From: Phocoena phocoena
Lineage: Eukaryota; Chordata; Mammalia; Artiodactyla; Phocoenidae
Assembly: GCF_963924675.1 (NCBI RefSeq)
Contig: NC_089221.1
Span: 6,879,851-6,943,850 of the forward strand
DNA length: 64,000 nucleotides
Direction: 5' to 3'
The translations under genes were made by a program, and so were the position numbers. Below, piece after piece: positions 45,333-56,545 of the stretch. The notes under the pieces were generated by a model. The model worked only from the letters and a program-made list of their open reading frames with translations, did not search any database and was not told the origin of the DNA. Every line of letters starts with the position of its first letter. Positions within the stretch are counted from its first letter, which is position 1.

Positions 45333-48300
45333 TCAATCCCAATCTCCCAATTCATCCCACCACAAACTCCACCACTTGCCAGTTTCCCCACTTGGTGTTC
45401 CTACATTTTTCTCTACTTCTGTGTCACAATTTCTGCTCTGCAAACCGGGTTCATCTGTACTCTTTTTCTAGGTTCCACATAAATGAATTAATATACAATA
45501 TTTGTTTTTCTCTCTCTGACTTACTTTACTCTGTATGACGGTATCTAGATGCATCCACGTCTCTACAAATGACACAATTTTGTTCCTATTTATGGCTAAT
45601 ATTGCATTGTATATATGTACCACATCATCTTTATCCATTCATCTGTCGATGGGCATTTAGGTTGCTTCCATGACCTGGCTATTGTAAATAGTGCTGCAGT
45701 GAACATTGGGGTGCATGTGTCTTTTTGAATTACGGTTTTCTCTGGGTATATGGCCAGTAGTGGGATTGCTGGGTCATATGGTAATTCTATTTTTAGTTTT
45801 TTAAGGAACCTGCATATTGTTCTCCATGGTGGCTGTATCAATTTACATTCCCATCAACAGTGCAAGAGGTTTTTCTTTTCTCCACACCCTCTCCAGCATT
45901 TGTTCTTTGTAGATCTTCTGATGATGCCCATTCTAACTGGTGTGAGGTGATACATCATTGTAGCTTTGATTTGCATTTCTCTAATAATTAGTGATGTTGA
46001 GCAGTTTTTCATTTGCTTCTTGGCCATCTATATGTATTCTTTGGAGAAATGTCTATTTAGGTCTTCTGCCCATTTTTGGATTGGGTTTTTGTCTTTTTAA
46101 TATGGAGCTGCATGAGCTGTTTATATATTTTGAGATTAATCCTTTGTCTGATGATTCATTTACAAATATTTTCTCCCTTTCTGAGGGTTGTCTTTTCATC
46201 TTGTTTGTAGTTTCCTTTGCTTTGTAAAAGCTTTTAAGTTTCATTAGGTCACATTTGTTTATTTTTGTTTTTATTTCCATTACTGTAGGAGGTGGAACAA
46301 AAAAAGATCTTGCTATGATTTTTGTCAAAGAGTGTTCTTCCTATGTTTTTCTCTAAGAGTTTTATAGTGTCTGGTCTTACATTTAGGTCTCTAATCCATT
46401 TTGAGTTTATTTTTTTGTATGGTGTTAAGGAGTGTTCTAATTTCATTCATTTACATGTAGCTGTCCAGTCTTCACAGTATCACTTATTAAAAAAGTCTTT
46501 TTTCCATTGTATATCCTTGCCTCCTTGGCCATAGATTAGTTGACCATAGGTGCATGGGTTTATCTCTGGGCTTTCTATCCTTTTGTATTGATCTATGCTT
46601 CTTTTTTTGTGCCAGTACCATATTGTCTTGATTACTGTAGCTTTGTAGTATAGTCTGAAGTCAGGGAATCTGGTTCCTCCAGCTCCATTTTTTTCCCTCA
46701 AGACTGCTTTGGCTATTTGGGGTCTTTTGTGTCTCCATACAAGTTTTAAGATTTTTTTTTTTCTAGTTCTGTAAAAAATGCCACTGGTAATTTGATAGGG
46801 TTGGCATTGAATCTGTAGATTGCTTTGGGTAGTATAGCCATTTTCACAGTTTTGATTCTTCAAATCCAAGAACATGGTATATCTGTCCATCTCTTGGTAT
46901 CATCTTTAATTTCTTTCATCAGTGTCATATGGTTTTCTGCATACAGGTCTTTTGTCTACCTAGGTAGGTTTATTCCTAGGTATTTTATTCTCTTTGTTGC
47001 AATAGTAAATAGGAGTGTTTGCATAATTTCTCTTTCAGATATTTCATCATTAGTGTACAGGAATGCAAGAGATTTCTGTGCATTAATTTTGTATCCTTCA
47101 AGTTTACCAAATTCATTGATTAGCTCTAGTAGTTTTCTGGTGGTATCTTTAGGATTCTCTATGTATAGTATCATGTCATCTGCAAGCAGTGACAGTTTTA
47201 CTTCTTCTTTTCCAATTTTCATTCCTTTTATTTCTTTTTCTTCTCTGATTGCCATGGCTAGGACTTCCAAAACTATGTTGAATAATAGTGGTGAGCGTGG
47301 ATATCCGTGTCTTGTTCCTGATCTCAGAGGAAATGCTTTCAGTTTTTCATCACTGAGAATGATGTTTGCTGTGGGTTTGTCATATATGGCCTTTCTTATA
47401 TTGAGGTAGGTTCCCTCTATGCCAACTCTCTGGAGTGTTTTTATCATAAATGGGTGTTGACTTTTGTCAAAAGCTTTTTCTGTATCTGTGGAGATGATTA
47501 TATGGTTTTTATTCTTCAATTTGTTAATATGGTGTATCACATTGATTGGTTTGCATATATTGAAGAATCCTTGCATCCCTGGGATAAGTCCCACTTGATC
47601 ATGGTGTATGATCTTTTAATGTGCTGTTGGATTCTGTTTGCTAGTATTTTGTTGAGGATTTTGCATGTATATTCATCAGTGATATTGTTCTGTCATTTTC
47701 TTTTATTTTAGTGTCTTTCTCTGGTTTTGGTATCAGGGTGATGGTGGCCTCATAGAATGAGTTTGGGAGTGCTCCTTCCTCTGCAATTTTTTGGAAGAGT
47801 TTGAGAAGAATGGACGTTAGCTCATCTCTAAATGTTTGATAGAATTCACCTATGAAGCCATCTGGTCCTCGGCTTTAGTTTGTTGGAAGATTTTTTTTTT
47901 TTTTTTTTTTTTTTTTCGGTACGCAGAGCTCTCACTGTTGTGGCCTCTCCCGTTGTGGAGCACAGGCTCCGGACCTCAGGCTCAGTGACATGGCTCACAG
48001 GCCCAGCCGCTCCGCGGCATGTGGGATCTTCCCAGACTGGGGCATGAACCCATGTCCCCTGCATCGACAGGCGGATTCTCAACCACTGCACCACCAGGGA
48101 AGCCCTGTTGGAAGATTTTTAATCACAGTTTCCATTTCATTATTTGTGATTGGTCTGTTCACATTTTCTATTTCTTCCTGGTTCTGTCTGGGAAGGTTAT
48201 ACCTTTCTAAGAATTTGTCCATTTCTTCCAGGTTGTCCATTTTGTTGGCATATAGTTCCTTGTAGCAGTCTGTTAGGATGCTTTGTATTTCTGTGGTGTC

Positions 48301-49495
48301 AGTTGTAAATTCTCCTTTTTCATTTCTAATTTTATTGATTTGAGTCCTCTCTCTCTTTTTCTTGATGAGTCTGACTAATGGTTTATTAATTTTCTTTATC
48401 TTCTCAAAGAACCAGCTTTTAGTTTTATTGATCTTTGCTTTGTTTTCTTTGTTTCTATTTCATTCATTTCAGCTCTGATCTTTATTATATTTTTCCTTCT
48501 GCTAACTTTGGGTTTTCTTTGTTCTTTTTTCTCTATTTCCTTTAGGTGTAACGTTAGATTGTTTACTTGAGATGTTTCTTGAGGTAGGCTTGTATAGCTA
48601 TAAACTTCCCTCTTAGGACTGCTTTTGATTCATCCCATAGGTTTTGCATCATCGTGTTTTCATTGTCATTTGTCTCTAGGCATTTTTTTGATTTCCTCTT
48701 TGATTTCTTAGGTGATCTCTTGGTTTTTTAGTAAGGTATTGTTTAGCCTCCATATGTTTATGTTTTTTACATTTTTTTCCCATAATTGATTTCTAATCTC
48801 ATAGTGTTGTTGTCAGAAAAGATGGTTGTTATGATTTCAATCTTCTTAAATTTACTGATGCTTGAGTTTTGACTCAAGATGTGATCAATCCTGGAGAATG
48901 TTGCATGTACACTTGAGAAGAAAGTGTAATCTGCTGTTTTTGGATGGAATGTCCTATAAATATCAATCAAATCTCTCTGGTCTATTGTGTCATTTAAATT
49001 TTCTGTTTCCTTACTTATTTTTGTTTTGGACGATCTGTCCATTGGTGTAAGTGAGGTGTTAAAGTCCCACACTATTATTGTGTTACTGTCAATTTCCTCT
49101 TTTATAGCTGTTAGCAGTTGCCTTATGTATTGTGGTGCTCCTATGTTGGGTGCATATATATTTATAATTGCTATATCTTCTTCTTGGTTTGATCGCTTGA
49201 TCATTATGTAGTGTCCTGCCTTGTCTCTTGTAACATTCTTTATTTTAAAGTCTATTTTATCTGATATGAGTATTGCTACTACAGCTTTCTTTTGATTTCC
49301 ATTTGCATGGAATATCTTTTTCCATCCCCTCACTTTCAGTCTGTATGTGTCCTTAGGTCGGAAGTGGGTCTCCTGTAGACAGCATATATATGGGTCTTCT
49401 GTTTGTATCCATTCAGCAAGTCTGAATCTTTTGGTTGGAGCATTTAATCCATTCACGTTTAAGGTAATTATCAATATGTATGTTCCTATGGCCAT
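45333..49495 (-). pseudogene. L1 copy 2 ORF2 (endonuclease / reverse transcriptase), broken
   Basis: The open block 48767-49495 (242 codons) covers essentially the whole endonuclease: LNVNGLN, CLQETHF, INIYAPN, WDFNTSLT and RIDHIL. The final catalytic motif SDH reads SDN (FSDNNTMRLE), so the conserved His is lost, and the usual Gly before DFN is Trp. The block 46956-47594 (212 codons) is reverse transcriptase, with TEKAFDK and [13 protein letters not shown], where FADD has become LADD but both aspartates remain. The C-terminal blocks 46480-46890 and 45596-45841 are in other frames. A CHR-2 SINE at 47896 lies between endonuclease and reverse transcriptase. Confidence 0.9.
47881..48120 (-). mobile_element. 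CHR-2 type SINE inside L1 copy 2 ORF2
   Basis: The body at 47896-48105 is flanked by a perfect 15-bp target duplication 'tgttggaagattttt' (47881-47895 and 48106-48120). A T run of about 26 lies at the left and the head complement at the right. It has the same orientation as the host L1, like the SINE in copy 1, but a different insertion site. Confidence 0.97.
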
Positions 49496-49553
49496 TTTCT
49501 TAATTGTTTTGGGTTTGTTTTTGTAGGTTCTTTTCTTCTCTTGTGTTTCCCAC

Positions 49554-50480
49554 TTAGAGAAGGTCCTTTAGCATTTGTTGTAGAGCTGGTTAGGTGGTGC
49601 TGGATTCTCTTAACTTTTGCTTGTCTGTAAAGCTTTTGATTTCTCCATCAAATCTGAATGAGATCCTTGCTGGGTAGAGTAATATTTGTTGTAGGTTCTT
49701 CCCTTTCATCACTTTAAATATATCATGCCATCCCTTCTGGCTTGTAGAGTTTTTGCTGAGAAATCAGTGGTTAACCTTATGGGAGTTCCCTTGTATGTTA
49801 TTTGTCATTTTTCCCTTGCTGCTTTCAATAAGTTTTCTTTGTCTTTAATTTTTGTCAGTTTGATTACTATGTGTCTTGGCAGTTTCTCCTTGGGTTTATC
49901 CTGCCTGGGACTCTCTGCACTTCCTGGACTTGGGTGGCTATTTCCTTTCCCATGTTAGGGAAGTTTTCAACTATAATCTCTTCAAATATTTTCTCAGGGC
50001 CTTTCTCTCTCTCTTCTCCTTCTGGGACCTCTATAATGTGAATGTTGTTGTGTTTAATGTTGTCCCAGAGGTCTCTTAGGCTGTCTTCATTTCTTTTCAT
50101 TCTCTTTTCTTTATTCTGTTCCATGGTAGTGAATTCCACCATTCTGTTTTCCAGGTCACTTATCCGTTCTTTTGCCTCAGTTATTCTGCTATTGATTCCT
50201 TCTAGTGTATTTTTCTTTTCAGTTATTGTATTGTTCATCTCTGTTTGTTTGTTCTGTAATTCTTCTAGGTGTTTGTTCTTTAATTCTTCTAGGTCTTTGT
50301 TAAACATTTTTTGCATCTTCTCGATCTTTGCCCCCATTCTTTTTCCGAGCTCCAGGATCATCTTCGCTATCATTATTCCGAATTATCTTTTGGAAGGTTC
50401 CCTATCTCCACTCCATTTAGTTGTTTTTCTGGGGTTTTATCTTGTTCCTTCACCTGGTACATAGCCCTCTGCCTCTTCAT
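49554..50480 (-). pseudogene. L1 copy 2 ORF1, frameshifted, with coiled-coil duplication
   Basis: The start codon is at 50478-50480. A small indel near 50385 puts the first 30 or so codons out of frame with the rest. From 50373 to 49867, 168 codons are open: a coiled coil (EKMQKMFNKDLEELKNKH and onward) and the beginning of the RRM (WDNIKHNNIHIIEVPEGEE). A 24-bp unit is tandemly repeated at 50247-50270 and 50271-50294, adding eight residues to the coiled coil compared with copy 1. The natural stop is at 49554-49556. Confidence 0.85.
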
Positions 50481-51386
50481 CTTGTCTATCTTCCTGTGAA
50501 TGTGGTTTTTGTTCCATGGGCTGGAGGATTGTAGTTTTTCTTGCTTCTGCTGTCTGCTCTCTTGTGGATGAGGCTATCAAAGAGGCTTCTGCAAGTTTCC
50601 TGATGGGTAGGACTGGTGGTTGGTAGAGCTGTGTGTTGCTCTGGTGGACAGAGCTCAGTAAAACTTTAATCCACTTGTCTGCTGATGGATGGGGCTGGGT
50701 TCCCTCCCTGTTGGTTGTTTGGCCTAAGGTGACCCAACACTGGAGCCTACCTGGGCTCTTTGCTGTGGCTAATGGTGGACTCTGCGAGGGCTCACACCAG
50801 GAGTACCTCCCAGAGCTTCTGCTGCCAGGGTCCTCATCCCTTGGTGAGCCACAGCTGCCCCCCACCTCTGCAGGTGACCCTCCAACACTAGCAGGTAGGT
50901 CTGGTTCAATCTCCTATGCGGTCACTGCTCCTTCCCCTGGGTTCTGATGTGCACAATACTTTGTGTGTGCCCTCCAAGAGAGGAGTCTCTGTTTGCCGCA
51001 GTCCTGCTGAAGTACTGCAATCAAACCCTACCAGTCTTCAAAGTCTGAGTCTCTAGAAATTCCTCCTCCTATTGCCAGACCCCCTGGTTGGGAAGCCTGA
51101 CATGGGGCTCAGAATCTTCACTCCAGTGAGTGGACTTCTGTGGTATAAGTGTTGTCCAGTTTGTGAGTCACCCACCTAGCAGTTATGGGATTAGATTTTA
51201 TTGTGATAGTGCCCCTCCTACCATCTCACTGTGGCTTCTCTTTTGTCTTTGGATGTGGGGTATCTTTTTTGGTGAGTTCCAGTGTCTTCCTGTCAATGAT
51301 TGTTCAGCAGTTAGTTGTGATTCTGGTGCTCTTGAAAGAGGGAGTGAGAGCACGTCCTTCTACTCTGCCATCTTGAACCAGTCTCA
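50481..51386 (-). promoter_or_regulatory. L1 copy 2 5' UTR (internal promoter region)
   Basis: About 0.9 kb lies upstream of the ORF1 start on the minus strand, collinear with 38891-39798 of copy 1. A 142-codon frame crosses from here into ORF1 (50437-50865), but it is in a different frame from ORF1 and probably incidental. Confidence 0.7.
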
Positions 51387-51655
51387 GAAATGTGTGTGTT
51401 TTAGAGAATTTAAGTATGTCTACTGAATCAAACTCTCTTCATGTGCACCCAAATCACACTCAAGCACATCTCAACTAAGATTAAACCAAAACTTCTGTTT
51501 GTCTGGAAACAGAGCCAATTTTTCTAGATTCCCAATGTGCTACAGAGTCCCAGCTTCTTTTGCACCTGGATAAACCATGCCCATTCTGTACATTTCCTTG
51601 GACTAGCATTTCAATTTTTTAATGAGTGTTGGGGCTTTGCAAACTTGCAGTCAAC

Positions 51656-51923
51656 CATGGGTGATTAGAATTGACATATATATACTACCATGTGTAAAAT
51701 AGATAGCTAGTGGGAACCTGCTGTATAGCACAGGGAGATCAGCTTGGTGCTCTGTGGTGACCTAGATGGGTGGGATGGGAAGGGAGTGGGAGGGAGGTCC
51801 AAGAGGGAGGGGATATATGTATACATATAGCTGATTCACTTCGTTGTACAGCAGAAACTAACACAACATTGTAATGCAGCTATACTCCAATTAAAAACAA
51901 AACAAAACAAAACAATGGGTGAT
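51656..51923 (+). mobile_element. 5'-truncated L1, 3' UTR only
   Basis: The body at 51666-51914 contains 'gggaacctgctgtatagcac', 'agggagatcagcttggtgct', 'agagggaggggatatatgta', 'tacatatagctgattcactt', 'gtacagcagaaactaacaca' and 'ctatactccaattaaaaaca', then an (AAAAC)n tail. The target duplication 'atgggtgat' is at 51657-51665 and 51915-51923. This 3' UTR type is common in cetartiodactyl L1s and differs from the 3' ends of the two long copies. Confidence 0.9.
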
Positions 51924-53730
51924 GGTAAGCAATACAAGTGACATCACTGGTCAGTGGGGACTGGGCTGTCGGCCTCTTGAGCACGCTGTACACAACATTA
52001 AATATTTATTCCCGTTTTCTCTAACCATCCTCTAGTTCTTGAAGGTTAGGTTTGCAAAATAATTTTTATTTAGTTTCTCAACCATCAGAGTGTTTAATTC
52101 CCACAAAACAAGCAAAATAATGGGCAAACAGTCCATCTCAGTCACCCATTCGTATTTTCTGTACTGGGGATCAAGATAGAGTGAGGTGCAGCCATAGGGG
52201 AGGAGAGAGTGAGGAAAGAGCAGATGCTTACTGGGCAGAGATGCAAAGAAACTGCAAATTCAACATGAGGCCTTTCCTTTTCCTAAGTGTCCTCATAGCA
52301 CAGGTGATTCCCTCTCACCTTCCCCCACATAACAATCCAATATCCCCTCAACCAGAGGGAATTCTCCTTCCTTTTCATGTTGTTGGGGAACCTCTCACTC
52401 ATTCCCCTTTTATCAACATGATTCCCTGAACAGTTAATCTTGCTTCATCTTTTTTTCACAACCATGCTGGTTTCAACACACCAAGATGTTCTGCAGAACA
52501 AAGGGAGGTTCCTTTACTGAGATACCTTCCTTCTCTTGGTCATGGAATATATTTGCCTTTGTTATCCATACAAGGTGGTAAGCAACCTAAGAGACAGGTG
52601 TCTTTAACTTCTGAGCCCCACTACACACATTTCTGCAGAACTGGAGCCATGCTCTGTCTACTGAGTGTGAGACATCTGATGAAGACATTCAGTGGCCCTT
52701 CCAAGGAGCAGTGCTGGCCTCCAGGGCAACCTTCTCCAAGGTCACAGTTTTCCCAGCAGCTGAAAGACGAGGCTGGAACTTGAACTCACTTCCCAGTGGG
52801 GAGGAATGGGCAGGATTCCTGGAGCACACCTCTGCCCTGCGACCACTCTGCTAGAAACCTTATCTCAAAGGGATCCCAGGGATTTGGAGGAGAAAGGTGC
52901 TTTCAAGTGCAGTCATTATGATCAGTGCTTAATCAAAGAACAGTTGTATTTAACAAAATGGTTGTGACATACTGGCTTCCAAATATTCAAGAGTGTTTTT
53001 GTCACAGTTCCTATTGAGGAAATAGTTTTCTCATAGCTCTCTAATTAATTACAAACCTTGCATTTCAAGTTTTAAAAGACAAACTGATCTACTAGGAAAG
53101 CAATTCAGCCAGTAGAATTGTAATTTTATATGAAATCAAATTTCTAGCACAATCAGTATGTTGACTTTTACCTTGTACTGAAAGAAAATAAAGGAAGAAT
53201 AACTTTACTGTTCACTGTTAAAGTGATTATCCCCAATGGTAGCTAGTCACTCATAGTGTTGGGATGGTGGTTACACTTAGATGTTGTTCTGTTAACTTTT
53301 TTACCCTAAGGATGTTCCATTTGTTTGAGATGGACTCTAGTTTAGTGGGGCTCATCCCCTTTTTCTTAAACAACTTTTGTCTTTCATCTCTCTGTGCCCA
53401 GCAAATGTTTGTGAGGGAAGTTTGTGAATCTATCACTTAGGATAAGACCCCATACAGTGAATTAATATGTATTATTTGCCAAGAACCTAGAGGTGATTCT
53501 CAGTGGAAGAGGACTGAGTTCTCTACACCATGGTCTGAGAACTCCATAAACAAAAATCAACATGAAACACACCTGGCATTTTCTTGATAACTTGACTGGC
53601 TATGCATTCTGCCCAGTGATTTTTAAACCAAACAACCAATACGTATTGAGTAACATTTGTGTGTACATTTCTGTGCTTTAAAAAGACTTCTGCCTAACAA
53701 GGGAACCTGGAGAAATGGGATAGCAATCAC
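51924..53730. other. Anonymous non-coding sequence
   Basis: Frames of 61 to 82 codons are unrecognisable. No microsatellite or repeat that I can name. Confidence 0.45.
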
Positions 53731-54230
53731 TCAAATCAGCACAATTGTTTTGTAGTTAGAAAATATTTCATAGGATTATATATTGGATGGTAGGACACAA
53801 CACAAAGATACTCAGATAGATGAAAGGTAGAGCTCTCATTACTTCTGGCTCCAAAGGAGAGAAGGTTGCCACCAGGGCCACACCTGGGGATAGGGTACCA
53901 AAAAGCTGGAGCCAGAGCCACAGCTTGCTATGGCAAGCAGGGTGGGCTTAGCCAGGCTTTATAGCTCTCTGTGAACTGGCTAACTTGAATAAATCCTTGG
54001 GCCCTGGGACACAGAGCTGACCATAATTGATTGATATCTGTCCCAGGGCAGTTCGGGTGGCTTCATAGTACCCTGGAGTGTCAGAGTCCCACAAGGGAAG
54101 TAGCTAGAGGGCATGGACTTTACCAATTGCTTGAGTAGAAGAGCTGACAGGCTTTTTGCCAGTGTCTCAAAACTGGGTCAAGACAACGTTTCAAAAACCC
54201 CTGCAACACCCTATGTTATAATAATGTAAT
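53731..54230 (-). mobile_element. Possible LTR-like repeat
   Basis: The stretch has the composition of a decayed LTR: 'ccaggctttatagctctctg' (TATA-like 'ctataaag' on the minus strand), a tract 'catagtaccctggagtgtca', and a T/A-rich left end 'tattggatggtaggacacaa'. I cannot name the family or define both ends. Confidence 0.3.
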
Positions 54231-55046
54231 AATGTGCCTTCAGGTGAACGTCAGATGGCACCAATGCCATTCCTTTCCCAACGAGAACTTTAATAAATGT
54301 CTAATACCCCTAAGTCTTTATGTCTTTTTGTGTCACATGGAAATGCATGAATTACAATATTTTTTGTGACTGGGTTGCGAGAGATCATAATCACAGGTGC
54401 TCTTTACAGATATTTTAAACTGTTACTGGCATAAAAACTAAAGTCATGTTCAGAGTTGGCACCAGGCAAACAAAATATGTTGAGTTTTGCATATTCCAAA
54501 GGCATCTTGATACCAAATTGATACTGTGACCTAGTCAGGGTTTAAAGAAGTGAGAATTTAAATGCCTCCTTGCATGTCACTGGCCCTGAGTGTCACCGTC
54601 ACCAAATGCCAAAGGGCACAAGCCAGAATTTGACAGTCCATGTGCTTGGGGCAGATGGTGCTTTGCAATGGAACCATGGGGGTGGGGTTATCACCCTGAT
54701 TGGCAAGTGCAGCTTGACACCTGCCGTAACTCCCATGTCAGAAGTTTGGATTGATCAGCTGTCTATAAACTCATTAGGATTTTGTGTAAATCTTGATTGG
54801 TTATTAAGAGTACTGGCACCACAAATTTGATATTATTTATTTATTGTTAATTACTATTCACTTTTTAAAGTGTGCATTTAATTAGAGGCATGAAAATATT
54901 ATTTTTTGGTCATAGAAATCATAACTTTTCTCTTCTTAGTCTTTAGGAAACTGTACATCACCTTCCAGATTTCGTTATACTTTTTATCTTGTGTCACACC
55001 AAATAAATATAGGATTATTTAGGAAGGAATGATAACTCTCAGTTTA
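54231..55046. other. Anonymous AT-rich sequence
   Basis: An 86-codon frame at 54570-54830 (+) is unrecognisable. No repeat identified. Confidence 0.45.
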
Positions 55047-55131
55047 TACACACACATATGTATATGTTTTATATATATACATGTGTACACACATATATGT
55101 ATGCTTATATGTATGTATATATGGTATATTT
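55047..55131. repeat. (TATG/CACA)n AT-rich microsatellite
   Basis: Mixed CACA, TATA and TATG units (cacacacatatgtatatg, tacatgtgtacacacatata, tatgtatgtatatatgg) cover about 85 bp. Confidence 0.9.
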
Positions 55132-55774
55132 ACAGCCTTGGTTATGTTAAAAGGAAAGAAAAGAAAAAGAGGAAAGGAGTTTAATACCTGATGGTTACAG
55201 AATATCTGTACTTATTACATTTTAATTTGCTCAAAGGAAGACACGGTAGTTGATTTCATGTCCTTGCTAATTTCTTCAGAGCTCATAATTTAATATATTA
55301 GCATAAAATGAGGTGGGAAAGCTGGCTAATTTCCCTTTACTTGTAGCATACCTTAAGGGAATTTTTTATTAATCTACAAGCTCCCAGGGCAGATGATAAT
55401 AATAAATAATGAGAGTATATGAGAGAATGACAGATTCATTGGTGGTCTACCAGTCCCAACCCCCAGTGGAAAAAAAGAAATAAATAAAAGAATCCGTGCA
55501 ATGATTTTAAAACAATCCCTAAAGGTGTCAGAATCTCTTAATTCTCACACTATTTGATTTATCTTTAAAATCTCTTTCCAATTATACATACTGACACTTG
55601 GAATTAATAAAAGCCTTGGAGGGTAGGCGGTACATTTGCTTTTAACATAATTGAAAATGTAGACATCTCAGATTTACCAGTGGCAACTGAAGATTTTCTA
55701 AGATCAAATACTCATTTATTTGAAAGAAAGAGATGTAATTCCACAAAGTTCTTGTATAAGACTCACCATCAATC
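55132..55774. other. Anonymous AT-rich sequence
   Basis: No gene or repeat family was recognised. Confidence 0.45.
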
Positions 55775-56458
55775 TATTATCAAAGCGAAAAGAGATAAAA
55801 TATTTTGGAGAGGGTGTGGAGAAAAGGGAATCCTTATAACCTGTTGATGGGAATGTAAATTGGTGTAGTCACTATGAAGAACAGTATGAAGTTTTCTCAA
55901 ATAATTAAAAATAGAACTACTTTATGATCCAGCAATTCCACATCTGGGTACATATCCAAAATAGTCAAAATCAGTATCTTGAAGAAATATCTATACTCCC
56001 ATGTCCACTGCAGCATAATTCACAGTACCTGAGGCATGGAAACAACTTAAATGTCCTTCAATGGATGAAGGCATAAAGAAAATACACACAATGGAATATT
56101 ATTCAAGCCAGAAAAAGGAAGAAATCCTGCTGTTTGTGATGACATGGATGAACCTGGATGGCATTATGCTAAGTGAAATAAGGCAGACAGAGAAAGAAAA
56201 ATATTATATGGTATCATTTATATATGAAATCTTTAAAAAAAGCTGATTACAGAAACAGAGAAAAGAATAATAGAATGATGGATACCAGGGGCTGGGAGGA
56301 GGGGAAAATGAAGTGATGTAGGTCAAAGCTTACACATTTTCAGTTATAAGAATAAGTTCTGAGGATCTAAAATACAACATTGTGCCTTGGTTAAGAACAC
56401 AATATTAATATTATGTATGTACTTTAAAGTTGCTGAGACTAGATCTTAAGCATTCTCA
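55775..56458 (+). mobile_element. L1 3' end fragment (ORF2 end plus 3' UTR)
   Basis: Sense words: 'ggagagggtgtggagaaaag', 'ctgttgatgggaatgtaaat', 'tggtgtagtcactatgaaga', 'atgatccagcaattccacat', 'catgtccactgcagcataat', 'aatggatgaaggcataaaga' and 'gacatggatgaacctggatg', then a 3' UTR with 'ggaggaggggaaaatgaagt'. It is 5' truncated. A 61-codon frame at 56061-56246 is the ORF2 C-terminus remnant. It is followed directly by a purine-rich tract, possibly grown from its poly(A) tail. Confidence 0.85.
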
Positions 56459-56460
56459 TC

Positions 56461-56545
56461 AAAAGAAGAAGAAGAAGAAAGAGGAGAAGAAGAAGGGGAA
56501 GAAGAATAAGAAGGAGGAGGAGGAGGAGGAGGAGGGGGAGAAGAA
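56461..56545 (+). repeat. (GAA)n/(GGA)n polypurine tract
   Basis: 85 bases contain a single pyrimidine (T at about 56507). The left half is GAA-rich and the right half is pure GGA repeats. Such tracts can form triplex DNA in principle and are often length-variable. Confidence 0.95.

Larger units (their letters stand above)
45253..51403 (-). mobile_element. Near-full-length L1 retrotransposon (copy 2), minus strand
   Basis: The body is at about 45268-51386, in the same orientation and of the same family as copy 1. The flanks 'gaaatatgtgtttta' (45253-45267) and 'gaaatgtgtgtgtttta' (51387-51403) form the target duplication, differing by one TG step. About 5.9 kb remains after removing the CHR-2 SINE. 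The left end has a short A-rich tail complement ('aaatttttttttt'). The 5' end reads 'gagactggttcaagatggca' on its own strand. Longer intact blocks survive than in copy 1, but frame breaks and active-site changes make it inactive. Confidence 0.95.

Noticed and set aside
46956..47594. Active reverse transcriptase gene or host-domesticated enzyme
   Set aside because: It is the ORF2 middle of a dead L1 with frame breaks on both sides and a SINE upstream. There is no sign of independent selection or its own promoter.
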